From assembly GCA_019635285.1 (NCBI GenBank), contig JAHBZS010000009.1, positions 1-64,000 on the forward strand: 64,000 nucleotides of DNA, read 5' to 3'. Below are positions 16,923 to 25,442 of this stretch, piece after piece. Source of the stretch: Rubrivivax sp. Its GTDB lineage: Bacteria; Pseudomonadota; Gammaproteobacteria; Burkholderiales; Burkholderiaceae_C. Position 1 is the stretch's first letter. Each line of letters opens with the position of its first letter. Both the position numbers and the translations under genes were made by a program. The notes under the pieces were generated by a model. It did no database searches. It saw only the letters and a program-made list of their open reading frames with translations, and was not told where the DNA came from.

Positions 16923-18218
16923 TCAGAAGCGCGGCTGGATGCCGGTGAAGCTCGGATCGTACTTGCGCATCTGCCCCAGGTCGTCGCGGTGGCGGATGCC
17001 GCAACGCAGGTAGTTGTCGTGCAGCCGCGCCAGCGCGTCGCGGTCCAGCGTCACGCCCAGGCCCGGGGCGGTGGGCACGCGCAGGCTGCCGTGCTCTAAC
17101 TTCAGGCGCCCGCCGCTGACCACTTCGTCGTCCTGCCAGGGGTAGTGGGTGTCGCAGGCGTAGGTCAGCTGCGGCACGCTGGCGCACAGGTGCGTCATGG
17201 CCGTGAGGCTGATGCCCAGGTGCGAGTTGCTGTGCATCGACAGCCCCAGGTCGAAGGTTCGGCACAGCGTGGACAGGCGTTGCGTGGCGCGCAGGCCGCC
17301 CCAGTAGTGGTGGTCGCTGAGCACGATGCGCACCGGGCAGCCGAGCTCGGTGTTGCGGCGGAATTCGGCGAAGTCGGTGACCACCATGTTGGTGGCCAGC
17401 GGCACGTCGCAGGCCCGCGCCACGGCCGCCATGCCGTCGAGCCCGGGGGCCGGGTCTTCGTAGTACTCCAGCAAGCCGTGCAGCTGCTCGACGATCTTCA
17501 GGCTGGTGGCCACACTCCAGTTGGCGTTGGGGTCGATGCGCAGCGGCGTGCCCGGAAAGGCGCGCGCCAGCGCCAGCATGCCGGCGGCTTCCTGCTCGGG
17601 CGGCAGCGCGCCGGCCTTCAGCTTGATGCTCTGGAAGCCGTACTGGTCGATCATGCGCTGGGCCTGCGCAACCAGCTGGTCCGGGGTGAGCGCCTCGCCC
17701 CAGGGGTCGGGCGCGTAGGGCCGGTCGATGTGCTCGGCGGGCTTGAAGAACAGGTAGGCCGAATAGGGCACCCGGTCGCGCGCCGCGCCGCCCAGCAGGT
17801 CGACCACCGGCGCCTGGGCGAGCTGGCCCTGCAGGTCCAGCATCGCCACCTCGAAGGCGCTGACCACCTTGGCCACGGTCTTGGACACGTGGGTGCCGGG
17901 CGCCAGCGAGACCTGCTGCGTCAGGAATTCCGATGGCGCCTGCACCGGCGGCGTGACCAAGGCCGCGACGCGGCTTTCCATCTCGTTCAGCGCCCAGGGC
18001 GACAGGCCCTGCAGCGCCGGTGCCGCCTTGGCCAGCGCCTGCAGCATCGGCAGGTCGCCATAGGTCTCGTTGATGCCGACGAGGCCCGAGGCGGTCTCGA
18101 TCTCGATGACGGCACGCAAGGCCCAGGGCTCGTGGATGCCCGCGGCGTTGAGCAGCGGCGGATCGCGGAAGGCGATGGGCGTGATGCGGACGTGGCGGAT
18201 GGCGTGCGAGGGGGTCAT
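16923..18218 (-). CDS. enolase-superfamily dehydratase, glucarate dehydratase-like
   Basis: 431 residues. Active-site elements of the glucarate dehydratase subgroup are visible: the Kx K pair SIKLKAG, metal ligands in RIDPNANW and YYEDPA, ATNMVVTDF, and the general-base His in SMHSNSHLGIS. The length agrees with GudD (about 440). It would dehydrate an aldarate such as glucarate or galactarate to the keto-deoxy acid. It is first in a minus-strand group with the Bug binding protein, suggesting coupled sugar-acid uptake and breakdown. Some residues differ from classical GudD, so a related acid sugar is possible. Confidence 0.85.
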   Translation of the reverse strand: MTPSHAIRHVRITPIAFRDPPLLNAAGIHEPWALRAVIEIETASGLVGINETYGDLPMLQALAKAAPALQGLSPWALNEMESRVAALVTPPVQAPSEFLTQQVSLAPGTHVSKTVAKVVSAFEVAMLDLQGQLAQAPVVDLLGGAARDRVPYSAYLFFKPAEHIDRPYAPDPWGEALTPDQLVAQAQRMIDQYGFQSIKLKAGALPPEQEAAGMLALARAFPGTPLRIDPNANWSVATSLKIVEQLHGLLEYYEDPAPGLDGMAAVARACDVPLATNMVVTDFAEFRRNTELGCPVRIVLSDHHYWGGLRATQRLSTLCRTFDLGLSMHSNSHLGISLTAMTHLCASVPQLTYACDTHYPWQDDEVVSGGRLKLEHGSLRVPTAPGLGVTLDRDALARLHDNYLRCGIRHRDDLGQMRKYDPSFTGIQPRF

Positions 18219-18296
18219 GGGTGAACGCTCATCTGGCTGGCTGCCGAAGCCGATCTTTCGGATCGAAGTATCCCTGCAATACCGGTCCCGGCCGGG

Positions 18297-18974
18297 TCAT
18301 CGCCTTTGCAGCACCGCAACCTGAACCTCGGTGCGCACCGCGAAGCCCAGGGATTCGTACAACGCGATGGCGGCGACGTTGGCCGCCCAGGCGTGCAGGA
18401 AGGGCTGCTCGCCGCGCTGCTGGATGCGCTGGCCGACGAAAGCGGACAGGCCGCGCGCCAGGCCTTGGCCGCGGCTGTCGGGGTGCGTGCAGACGCCGCT
18501 GATCTCGGCGTAGCCCGGCAGGCGCAGGCGCTCGCCGGCCATGCCGGCCAGCCGTGCGCCGCTGCGCACGCCGACAAACGCGCCCATGGTGTGGGTGCGC
18601 GGCAGAAAGGGGCCGGGCTCGGTCAGTCGCGCGAGTTGCAGCATGTCGTCGGCGTCGGCCTCGCCGAGGGCCGCCAAGCCGGGCAGCGGCGGTGCGTCGC
18701 GCAGCGCCCGCGTCGCCACCATCTGCACGCCCCGGGCCTGCTTGACGACGACCAGGCCCTCGGGCACCACGACCTGCGGCACCTGCAGCACGAAGACCTG
18801 CTCGCCCGGACGCAGCAGACGGGCCAGCGCGGTGAGGGCCTGTGGACTGTCGTCGCGCGCCGAGGCGAACACGTTGACTTCGGGGTCGAAGCGCCGCGCC
18901 CAGGCGTCGCCGACGGACAAGGGCGCATGGTGGCTGGCCAGGCTGGCCCAGACGGGGCGGTCGAGCGCCTGCAT
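18297..18974 (-). CDS. GNAT-family N-acetyltransferase
   Basis: 225 residues from the ATG at 18974. The GNAT acetyl-CoA-binding motif RGQGLARGLSAFV with the preceding strand EISGVCTHPDS, and the later ANVAAIALYESLGF, are clear in the C-terminal half; the N-terminal half is a less conserved region typical of the FR47-like type. The acceptor is unknown. A longer in-frame start at 19031 would run through an 11-bp tandem repeat, which is more likely non-coding. Confidence 0.82.
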   Translation of the reverse strand: MQALDRPVWASLASHHAPLSVGDAWARRFDPEVNVFASARDDSPQALTALARLLRPGEQVFVLQVPQVVVPEGLVVVKQARGVQMVATRALRDAPPLPGLAALGEADADDMLQLARLTEPGPFLPRTHTMGAFVGVRSGARLAGMAGERLRLPGYAEISGVCTHPDSRGQGLARGLSAFVGQRIQQRGEQPFLHAWAANVAAIALYESLGFAVRTEVQVAVLQRR

Positions 18975-18998
18975 GGCCGCATTCTCAGGTGTGCCCAC

Positions 18999-19031
18999 CC
19001 CAGGCACGTCCCAGGCACGTCCCGGGCACAT
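18999..19031. repeat. three-unit 11-bp tandem repeat
   Basis: Two perfect copies of CCCAGGCACGT (18999-19009, 19010-19020) and one degenerate copy CCCGGGCACAT (19021-19031), followed by a partial unit. It lies about 25 bp upstream of the GNAT start on the minus strand, where repeated binding sites could sit. No function is known. Confidence 0.8.
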
Positions 19032-19113
19032 CCCAGACGGCCGCGGCTTCGCGCGATGTACCGCCCCGGATGCCGCGGCGGCAGAGGCCGCGCCGCCGCG
19101 CCGTCTCAGTGCG

Positions 19114-19560
19114 TCATGCCGCCGGCCTGGCGCGTGACCGGCGGGGCGCCGGGCCGGCGGCTTCGCGCAGCTTGTTCAGCACCCATTGGGGCCGGTCGGC
19201 GCAGGCCATTTCGTCGGGGCGCTTCTTCATGCTCTCGATGGCCACGAGCAATTGCGCCTTGTTGTGGGCCAGGCGCTGTTGCAGCAGCTCGATCTCGGCG
19301 ACCTTGCGCTGCAGGCTCTGCAGCAAGGCATCGTGGCGCCAGGTCGCCTTCGCATCCGGCAGCAGGCTGCGGATCTCGTCCAGCGAGAAGCCCGCGCCCT
19401 GCGCGCTGGCGATGATCTCCAGCATCCAGATCGCCTCGGGGCCGTACTGGCGGTAGCCGTTGTCCTTGCGCTCGACCATGCTGAGCAGGCCGCTCTTCTC
19501 GTAGAAGCGGATGCGCGAGGCCGCCAGACCGGTGCGCTTGGACAGTTCGCCGATGTTCAT
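19114..19560 (-). CDS. MerR-family transcriptional regulator
   Basis: 148 residues. N-terminal MerR helix-turn-helix and wing (MNIGELSKRTGLAASRIRFYEKSGLL and the following NGYRQY), then a long coiled-coil dimerisation helix (about 80-120, rich in Leu/Gln/Ala heptads). There is no cluster of Cys typical of metal sensors, so a small organic effector or a redox signal is more likely. It is divergent from the gene at 19641 over 80 bp that contain a typical MerR promoter, so it most likely controls that operon and itself. Confidence 0.92.
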   Translation of the reverse strand: MNIGELSKRTGLAASRIRFYEKSGLLSMVERKDNGYRQYGPEAIWMLEIIASAQGAGFSLDEIRSLLPDAKATWRHDALLQSLQRKVAEIELLQQRLAHNKAQLLVAIESMKKRPDEMACADRPQWVLNKLREAAGPAPRRSRARPAA

Positions 19561-19579
19561 TGCGCGCCTCGGGAATCGC

Positions 19580-19610
19580 TTGACATTGAAGTTAACTTTA
19601 ACCTTAGAGT
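19580..19610 (+). promoter_or_regulatory. MerR-type promoter with 19-bp spacer and dyad operator
   Basis: TTGACA at 19580-19585 and TAGAGT at 19605-19610 are separated by 19 bp instead of 17, and the spacer holds the near-perfect dyad TTGAAGTTAACTTTAA (19586-19601). An over-long spacer carrying the operator is the hallmark of promoters activated by MerR proteins through DNA twisting. It points toward the gene at 19641. Confidence 0.8.
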
Positions 19611-19640
19611 TTCGTCATCGTCAACTCCACGAGTCGTTTC

Positions 19641-20621
19641 ATGCGCACCGCAAGTCCCGCCACCCCGGCCCGCGTCGCCAAGCGTCTGCCTGGAGGCGCA
19701 CCCCGGGCCGCCGCCCCGACCCCGCAGCCGGAGACCACCACGATCACCCTCGCCGGCCAGGACGTGCCCGTGCTCAAGGGCGGTCTGTACGACCGCTACC
19801 GCTCCAACCCGCCGCTGTCGGCCATCGCCGCGGCAGCGCCGGACATCGACCTGCGCTGGTTCGAGCAGCTGAAGAAGGAGCGCGTGGACATCGGCTTCGA
19901 GTCCTATTCGCCGAACTTCTACTACCGCAACAGCCGCGTCACGGCGATCTACACCGCCGACCTGGACAAGCTGCGGGAACTGATCCCTGCCGAAGTGCGG
20001 GCCCATGTCCGGCCGATCCAGGTGTGGCCCGGCCGCGGCCTGGTCGCGCTGACGGCCTACACCTACCGCTACTGCGACAACGACAGCTACGAGGAGATCG
20101 GCCTGTCCGTCGTCACCCACAAGCCCCACGCGCGGAACCTGGGCCCGTTGACGCTGCTCGGCCAGTCGCTGACGAACGACTATTGGGGCTACGTGCTCAA
20201 GCTGCCGGTCAACACCGAGCTGGCGCGCGTGCGCGGCGTGGTGGGCTACAACCTGCCCAAGTGGCTCACCGACATCCGCTACAAGGAGACGGAGCGCTCG
20301 GTCGTCGTCGAGATCTTCGACGCACGGACGGGCCAGGTCGATGTCACGCTGCAGACGCGCAAGCTTGCCGGACTGTCCAGCAAGGTGTCCATGGTCAGGA
20401 ACAGCTTCACCAACGTCGACCGCCAGGGCCGGCTGACCACGGGCTATGCGGTCTCGCGCGACCTGCGCCATGCCAGCAGCGCCGACGCGGGCTCGGTGGC
20501 CCTGACGCTCACCGCAGGCAGCCTGTCGACCTACATCAAGGCGCTGAAGCTGGGCAAGCTGCTGAGGTACGACTACGTGCCGGAGTTCCAGAGCGCGCTG
20601 TACGCGCCCCAGCCGCTCTGA
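19641..20621 (+). CDS. acetoacetate decarboxylase-fold protein
   Basis: 326 residues. After a Pro/Ala-rich N-terminus (about 1-40) the protein has the acetoacetate decarboxylase (ADC, PF06314) fold; VVGYNLPKWLTDIRY corresponds to the region bearing the Schiff-base lysine, with Lys207 the candidate. The N-terminus is not a convincing signal peptide. ADC-fold relatives include decarboxylases, aldolase-dehydratases and many uncharacterised members, so the reaction is uncertain. It is first in an operon with the epimerase-like gene at 20645 (23-bp gap) under the MerR-type promoter. Confidence 0.78.
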   Translation: MRTASPATPARVAKRLPGGAPRAAAPTPQPETTTITLAGQDVPVLKGGLYDRYRSNPPLSAIAAAAPDIDLRWFEQLKKERVDIGFESYSPNFYYRNSRVTAIYTADLDKLRELIPAEVRAHVRPIQVWPGRGLVALTAYTYRYCDNDSYEEIGLSVVTHKPHARNLGPLTLLGQSLTNDYWGYVLKLPVNTELARVRGVVGYNLPKWLTDIRYKETERSVVVEIFDARTGQVDVTLQTRKLAGLSSKVSMVRNSFTNVDRQGRLTTGYAVSRDLRHASSADAGSVALTLTAGSLSTYIKALKLGKLLRYDYVPEFQSALYAPQPL

Positions 20622-20644
20622 CGGCGCCGTTTCGGAAAGCCATC

Positions 20645-21583
20645 ATGCAAACCATCCTGGGGTCCACCGGACAGATCGCCACGGAGCTCGCACGCGAACT
20701 GCGGCGTGCGTACACCCCGGACCTGCGGCTCGTCAGCCGCAGCCCGCGCAAGGTGAATGACACCGACACGCTGGCCGCGGCGGACCTGCTCGACGCGGGC
20801 CAGACGGCCCAGGCCGTCAAGGGCAGCCGCATCGTCTATTTCACGGCCGGCCTGCCGCCGGACACGGCGCTTTGGGAGGCGCAGTTCCCGGTGATGCTGA
20901 AGAACGCCATCGACGCGACGCGCGCCGCGGGCGCCAAGTTCGTCTACTTCGACAACACCTACATGTACCCGCAGGACGAGCGCGTGCTGAAAGAGGACGC
21001 GCCGTTCGAACCGGTCGGCCGCAAGGGCCGCGTGCGCGCGGCCATGGCGTCGATGGTGCTGCAGGAGATGGCGCGGGGCGACATTCCCGTGGTCATCGGC
21101 CGGGCGCCCGAGTTCTACGGCCCGGGCAAGACGCAGAGCATCACGAACACGCTGATCATCGACCCCCTCAAGGCGGGCCAAGTGCCGCGCGTGCCCGTGC
21201 GTGACCATACGCGGCGCACGCTCATCTGGACGCCCGACGCCAGCCGCGCGCTGGCGGCGCTGGGCAATGCGCCGGACGCGTTCGGCCAGACCTGGCATCT
21301 GCCCTGCGACGACGAGCGCCCGACCTACCGGCAGTTCGTGGCGCTGGCGGCCCAGGTCTTCGGCACCGCGCCGTCGTACAAGGTGCTGGGCCGATGGACG
21401 CTGACCGCCGCGGGGCTCGTCTCGCGACAGGTGCGCGAGCTTCGCGAGCTGCTGCCGCGCTACGCGCAGGACAACCTCTTCGACTCCAGCAAGTTCAAGC
21501 GCCGCTTCGGCGATTTCGAGGTGACGCCCTATCGAGCAGGTTTGGAGCGCATCCGCGACGAGGCCGGCCACGGCGCCGCCTGA
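20645..21583 (+). CDS. NAD(P)-dependent epimerase/dehydratase-like (atypical SDR)
   Basis: 312 residues with an N-terminal Rossmann fold; the dinucleotide loop is GSTGQIATELARELRR, and FDNTYMYP and GRAPEFYGPG are typical of extended or atypical SDRs. The catalytic Tyr-xxx-Lys is not in its canonical position, which is common in NmrA-like or atypical members. It is co-transcribed with the ADC-fold gene, so both may act on the same metabolite or stress product sensed by the MerR regulator. Confidence 0.8.
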   Translation: MQTILGSTGQIATELARELRRAYTPDLRLVSRSPRKVNDTDTLAAADLLDAGQTAQAVKGSRIVYFTAGLPPDTALWEAQFPVMLKNAIDATRAAGAKFVYFDNTYMYPQDERVLKEDAPFEPVGRKGRVRAAMASMVLQEMARGDIPVVIGRAPEFYGPGKTQSITNTLIIDPLKAGQVPRVPVRDHTRRTLIWTPDASRALAALGNAPDAFGQTWHLPCDDERPTYRQFVALAAQVFGTAPSYKVLGRWTLTAAGLVSRQVRELRELLPRYAQDNLFDSSKFKRRFGDFEVTPYRAGLERIRDEAGHGAA

Positions 21584-21605
21584 CCGCGCTCTCGCAGCCC
21601 GCGCG

Positions 21606-22142
21606 CTACGCGTCCTTCGGATAGACCACGGCGGCGTCGGCCAGCACCTGCGCGCCGGGCGTCAACCGGGCTGCCTCGATGCGGTCGTCGCCCATCAGAT
21701 GGAAGACCTGCTGGTGCCTTGCGAGCAGATGGTCGGCGACGATGCGCCGGTGGCACCGCCACCAGACCGCTTCGGCACACATCATGGCGCAACGCCGGTC
21801 GCGCCCGATGTCGATCAATCGATCGAGGCCCAGCCGGAAAGTGTCTGAAAGCGCGTAGTCGGCATAGTTGTGAAAGCTCGGGTTGTCCCAGAATCCGTTC
21901 ACCTCGGCCGGCACGGTTTTGGATTTGCTGCGCCGGCCGCCCAGTTCGGCAATGCGCAGGTACTCGATCTGGAAGTTGCCGAGGTGGCCTGGCAGCACGT
22001 CTTCGTTGTAGGCCGGATTGCTGCGTGACCTGGGGAAGCTGCGGATGTCGACGACCTGCGTGACCGCGCCAAGCCGCAGCAGTGCGACGAAGGCCTCGAT
22101 GCTGCGCGTGGAATGGCCGATGCTGAAAAACGGCTGCGTCAT
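21606..22142 (-). CDS. DUF488-family protein
   Basis: 178 residues. FFSIGHSTRSIEAFVALL, the VVDIRSFPRSRSNPAYN segment and the late CAEAVWWRCHRRIVADHL (with the two-Cys, His pattern) are the standard DUF488 blocks. No function is established for the family; the conserved Cys/His set suggests a catalytic or metal site. Its start overlaps the stop of the DUF2945 gene by four bases, so the two are one transcriptional unit. Confidence 0.88.
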   Translation of the reverse strand: MTQPFFSIGHSTRSIEAFVALLRLGAVTQVVDIRSFPRSRSNPAYNEDVLPGHLGNFQIEYLRIAELGGRRSKSKTVPAEVNGFWDNPSFHNYADYALSDTFRLGLDRLIDIGRDRRCAMMCAEAVWWRCHRRIVADHLLARHQQVFHLMGDDRIEAARLTPGAQVLADAAVVYPKDA

Positions 22143-22354
22143 GTCGGCAGCTTGGTGAGCGCGCGCCCTTTGTGCGCCGCAATGTGCTCGGTCTTGTCGC
22201 TCTTGATCTCGTACTGCGGCTCGTCGGCCGACGCATGATGTGTGTGGCCCTTGTAGTCGAAATCGCGCGTATGGATCTTGATGATCGTCCCGCTGACGCG
22301 GCCGGCCTCGGAGTTCCAGCTGACGTGATCACCGATCTCGAAGCGAGGGTTCAT
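22139..22354 (-). CDS. DUF2945 small protein (HVA1/Tudor-like)
   Basis: 71 residues: FEIGDHVSWNSEAGRVSGTI, a HHASADEPQYEIKSDKT core and a basic C-terminal HKGRALTKL match the DUF2945/HVA1 family, a small SH3-like beta barrel of unknown role. It is translationally coupled (ATGA) to the DUF488 gene downstream. Confidence 0.85.
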   Translation of the reverse strand: MNPRFEIGDHVSWNSEAGRVSGTIIKIHTRDFDYKGHTHHASADEPQYEIKSDKTEHIAAHKGRALTKLPT

Positions 22355-22431
22355 GGTGCGCCTCCAGAAGCAGCGCCGCGGACGGCACGACGAGTCCAGG
22401 GCCTGTACCGCGCTCGGCGCCCACGGGCAGA

Positions 22432-23940
22432 TCAGCCGGCGTCGTCCAGATAGCTGACGAAGCGGTGCTCGGGGTCGTAGCGCTTGCGCACGGCCAGCAG
22501 CTTGCGCCACTTGTCGGGGGCAAAGCACTTCTGCGCGAGCTCGGGATAGCGGCCCAGGTCGATCTCGTTCATGTAGTAGCCGCGCGCGTAGGGGTCGAGC
22601 GCGCGCCGCAGGTCGTCGGCCAGCACACCGTTGCGGGCCACGTCGGCGTTGCTGGTGCCGATCAGGTACCACGACAGGTAGTGCGGCGCCGCATAGGTGA
22701 AGCAGCTGGGCTCGGGCACGGTCGGGTTGGTGCCGAGCACGCAGAAGCCGAAGGAGCGCGCGTCGACGGCGCGCTCCGACAGCATGCGGCCCAGCGTCGA
22801 CAGGGCCTTGGCCGGCTCGTCGGTGAACAGCGCGATCTCGGTCGTGCGGAACTCGCTGTAGGCGTCGGTGGACAGCTGGGTGTACAGGTCCAGATAGGTC
22901 AGCGGCGTGTTCTGCAGGATGGTGGCCGCCGCCAGCTCCTTGAGCGCCGCGCTCTGCGTGAAGACCTTGGCGGCCTCCTGCGCATCGGCCGGCGTCGCGC
23001 CGTAGGACATGAGGTTCACCGCCCAGTGCCACTTTTCCTGCCCGCTGGGGGTGCCGGGCGGGTTGAACAGGCCCATCGCACCCAGCACCTCGGTGCGGTT
23101 GGCGCTTTGCGGCAGCAGCTTCACGAACTCGGCCACCGCCGCCTCCGCCTTGTCGACGGTGTAGAAGTAGGTGTTCTTCACGATCACCGGGCAGCGGTGG
23201 ATGCGCAGCTTGTAGCGCATGACGATGCCGAAGAAGCCGGGGCCCACGCCGCGGATGGCCCAGTACAGCTCGGGGTGCTCGGACTCCGACGCGGTGACGA
23301 CGCTGCCGTCGGCCAGCATCACTTCGGCGGCGAGCACCGAGCCGCAGCCCATGCCCCACTGCGGCATGTTCCAGCCCATGCCGCCGCCGAGCAGAAAGCC
23401 GCCGATCGTCACGAACCCGGTGTGCGCCGACGGGAACGCATAGCCGTGCGCGTACAGCAGCTCGTTGAGCGGCTGGCTCGTCACGCCCGGGCCGGCCCAG
23501 ACGGACTGCTGCTGCGTGTCCAGCGATTCGATCTTGTCGAAGCGCGACATGTCCACCGTGATCGCGTCCTGCGCGAGCACGGCGGCCGTGATGTTGTGAC
23601 CCGAACTGCGCGGCACGACGCGAAGACGGGCGCGGGCGGCGTGCTTCATCAGCAGCGCCAGGTCCGCACGATCCACCGGCTGCGCGAACAGCGCCGGATA
23701 GCGGTCGGGCTTGACGCGGTACCACGACATGGCCCAGAACCAGCCCAGGTAGCGCGGATCGCGGCGGGTGACGATCTCCCCCTTGAAGCCGGCCAGGCCC
23801 TCGGGCAGGCGGCGGCCGCCGGAGGCCTTGCCGGCCACTTGCGCCCAGGCCTGGGCCGGCAGGGCCGCGGTGGCGGCGCACCAGCCCGCAAGCTCGAGCA
23901 GGCGGCGCCGAACGGATACACGCGAATCGGTAGGCAGCAT
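22432..23940 (-). CDS. Tat-exported FAD-linked oxidoreductase (berberine-bridge type)
   Basis: 502 residues. The N-terminus has a twin-arginine signal (SVRRRLLELAG followed by an Ala-rich hydrophobic segment and AWAQ), so the protein is folded before export. The FAD-binding (PCMH) domain shows RSSGHNITA, whose His is the usual 8-alpha-linked flavin ligand, and GGFLLGGGMGWN. The second cysteinyl flavin link of bicovalent members is absent (PSAHTGF). The C-terminal WRKLLAVRKRYDPEHRF is the berberine-bridge-like end. The cytochrome encoded directly upstream is the likely electron acceptor, making this a periplasmic dehydrogenase for a sugar, alcohol or aromatic substrate. ATG 23940 is preferred over a GTG at 23979. 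Confidence 0.85.
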   Translation of the reverse strand: MLPTDSRVSVRRRLLELAGWCAATAALPAQAWAQVAGKASGGRRLPEGLAGFKGEIVTRRDPRYLGWFWAMSWYRVKPDRYPALFAQPVDRADLALLMKHAARARLRVVPRSSGHNITAAVLAQDAITVDMSRFDKIESLDTQQQSVWAGPGVTSQPLNELLYAHGYAFPSAHTGFVTIGGFLLGGGMGWNMPQWGMGCGSVLAAEVMLADGSVVTASESEHPELYWAIRGVGPGFFGIVMRYKLRIHRCPVIVKNTYFYTVDKAEAAVAEFVKLLPQSANRTEVLGAMGLFNPPGTPSGQEKWHWAVNLMSYGATPADAQEAAKVFTQSAALKELAAATILQNTPLTYLDLYTQLSTDAYSEFRTTEIALFTDEPAKALSTLGRMLSERAVDARSFGFCVLGTNPTVPEPSCFTYAAPHYLSWYLIGTSNADVARNGVLADDLRRALDPYARGYYMNEIDLGRYPELAQKCFAPDKWRKLLAVRKRYDPEHRFVSYLDDAG

Positions 23941-23978
23941 GGTGGGCCTTTGCTGAAGCGGGCGCGCCAGGAGGCGCA

Positions 23979-24671
23979 CTAACGCGAACGCGCCGGCGCC
24001 GCGGGGGCCAGCGTGCTGTAGTAGGCGGCGAGCGCGGTGATGTCCGCGTCGCTCAGGCCCTTGGCCAGCGGCTCCATGATCGCGTTCTTGCGCGTGCCGG
24101 CGCGATACGCGCGCAGCTGCTGCGCGAGATAGGGCTGCTGCTGCCCGACAAGGTCGGGGGTGCCGGGCAGCGCCGCGTTGTCATGGCAGGCCGTGCACGA
24201 CGCGACGGCCGGGTGCACCGCCGCGCCCGGCGGCCGGGCTGCCGGCGACGGCAGCTGCGAGCGTGTCTGGGCATGGAAATGCGCCGCCAGCGTCTTCAGG
24301 TCCGCGGCCTGCAGGTTGACGACCACCGCGTCCATCATGGGGTTGCGGCGCTGGCCAGATTTGAAGTCCTGCAGCTGCTGCAGCAGGTAGGGCTGCCGCT
24401 GACCGGCTAGCTTGGGCCAGTCGGGGTTCTGGCTGTTGCCGTTGGGCCCATGGCAGGGCATGCACTGGCTGGCCAGCGCGGGCTGGCGCACCACCCCGGC
24501 CGGGTAGGCCGTGGCATCGGTCGGCACGGCCTGGACCCCCTGCCGCGCCACCTCGGCCGCTGCGGCGGGGGCCGCGCCAGCGAGCCACAAGGCGGCCGTG
24601 AAGGCCGCGGCGCCCACAAGCCGCAACCCGTACGCGACCGCGCACCGGCGTTGATCCGCAAGCAGATCCAT
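23979..24671 (-). CDS. two-haem c-type cytochrome, c4-like
   Basis: 230 residues with an N-terminal signal/anchor ending near AAPAAAAE. Two haem c sites, CMPCH and CTACH, sit in two tandem class I domains. Each is followed by a QPYL(L/A)QQL(Q/R) helix and a Met ligand region (NPMMD, NAIMEPL), the cytochrome c4 pattern. A strong purine-rich site (GGAGGGGAGC) precedes the ATG at 24671. The gene is 38 bp upstream of the Tat-exported FAD oxidoreductase and is inferred to pass its electrons to the respiratory chain. Confidence 0.9.
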   Translation of the reverse strand: MDLLADQRRCAVAYGLRLVGAAAFTAALWLAGAAPAAAAEVARQGVQAVPTDATAYPAGVVRQPALASQCMPCHGPNGNSQNPDWPKLAGQRQPYLLQQLQDFKSGQRRNPMMDAVVVNLQAADLKTLAAHFHAQTRSQLPSPAARPPGAAVHPAVASCTACHDNAALPGTPDLVGQQQPYLAQQLRAYRAGTRKNAIMEPLAKGLSDADITALAAYYSTLAPAAPARSR

Positions 24672-24824
24672 GCTCCCCTCCCTGTCGTCTCTGTTCTTTT
24701 TTTGCCAGTCCGATGTCTTCCACGTCTGGCTTTGGGAGTGTGCGCACGCGTGCGCGCTACGCAGTACCTGGGAGATCCCCACTTGACATCGAAGGTTTGC
24801 ACCGAGCGCCGCGCAGGGCCTGGT

Positions 24825-25442
24825 TCACGCAGGGGCCGACGGGGAGGGCTGCGCCAAGCGCAACGGCGTCTTGAACTTGATGCTCGGATGGAACTTCAGC
24901 TGCCGCTTGCCAGACTTGATCGGTTGGCCTTCGACCGAGAGGCTGAGTGTGCCGGTGGGTTCGCCCATGCGTACCTCCGTCAGCGCGCCGCGCACGAACA
25001 CCAGTTGCGCCGATTCGAGGCTGGCGGCCAGCGTCAGACCGAGCTTGACGGTGCGGCAGTCGACGCCGAACGCACTGATGACGATGCTCGGCTCAACCTG
25101 CACGTCGATCTCGTGCTTGGCAAGCGCTACGTTCTGCGCCTCGTCCTTGGTCTTGCTCTTGTCGAGGGCCTCGCGCACCTTGATCAGTTGCGACCATGCC
25201 TTGAGCAACAGCAGGTAGGGATCGATATCGAGCGCCTTCCGCAGCTCGTCGCCGAGATCACGGTCGGGCCACTCGCTGACCTTGGTGCCCAGCACCGAGG
25301 CATGCTCGGAGTCGATGTTGCGCAGATGCAGCGCGGCGCTGTTGCGCACTTCCATCGTCACGCCGTCGGCGGTGGACGGAAAGGCGAGGTCGAAAAGGCG
25401 GCCGTCGCTTTCGACAAGGGCGGCTGCGGTCGTGTCGGTCAT
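24825..25442 (-). CDS. conserved-looking hypothetical protein, partner of the PASTA protein
   Basis: 205 residues, not recognised. No signal peptide, no membrane segment; predicted cytoplasmic. The sequence alternates short beta strands (DGVTMEV, AALHLRNI, TGTLSLSVEGQPI) with one charged helix (about 75-105, KVREALDKSKTKDEAQN). A single Cys is present. Its ATG overlaps the stop of the ten-PASTA gene (ATGA), so the two are translationally coupled, and it may bind the cytoplasmic tail of that protein. Confidence 0.7.
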   Translation of the reverse strand: MTDTTAAALVESDGRLFDLAFPSTADGVTMEVRNSAALHLRNIDSEHASVLGTKVSEWPDRDLGDELRKALDIDPYLLLLKAWSQLIKVREALDKSKTKDEAQNVALAKHEIDVQVEPSIVISAFGVDCRTVKLGLTLAASLESAQLVFVRGALTEVRMGEPTGTLSLSVEGQPIKSGKRQLKFHPSIKFKTPLRLAQPSPSAPA

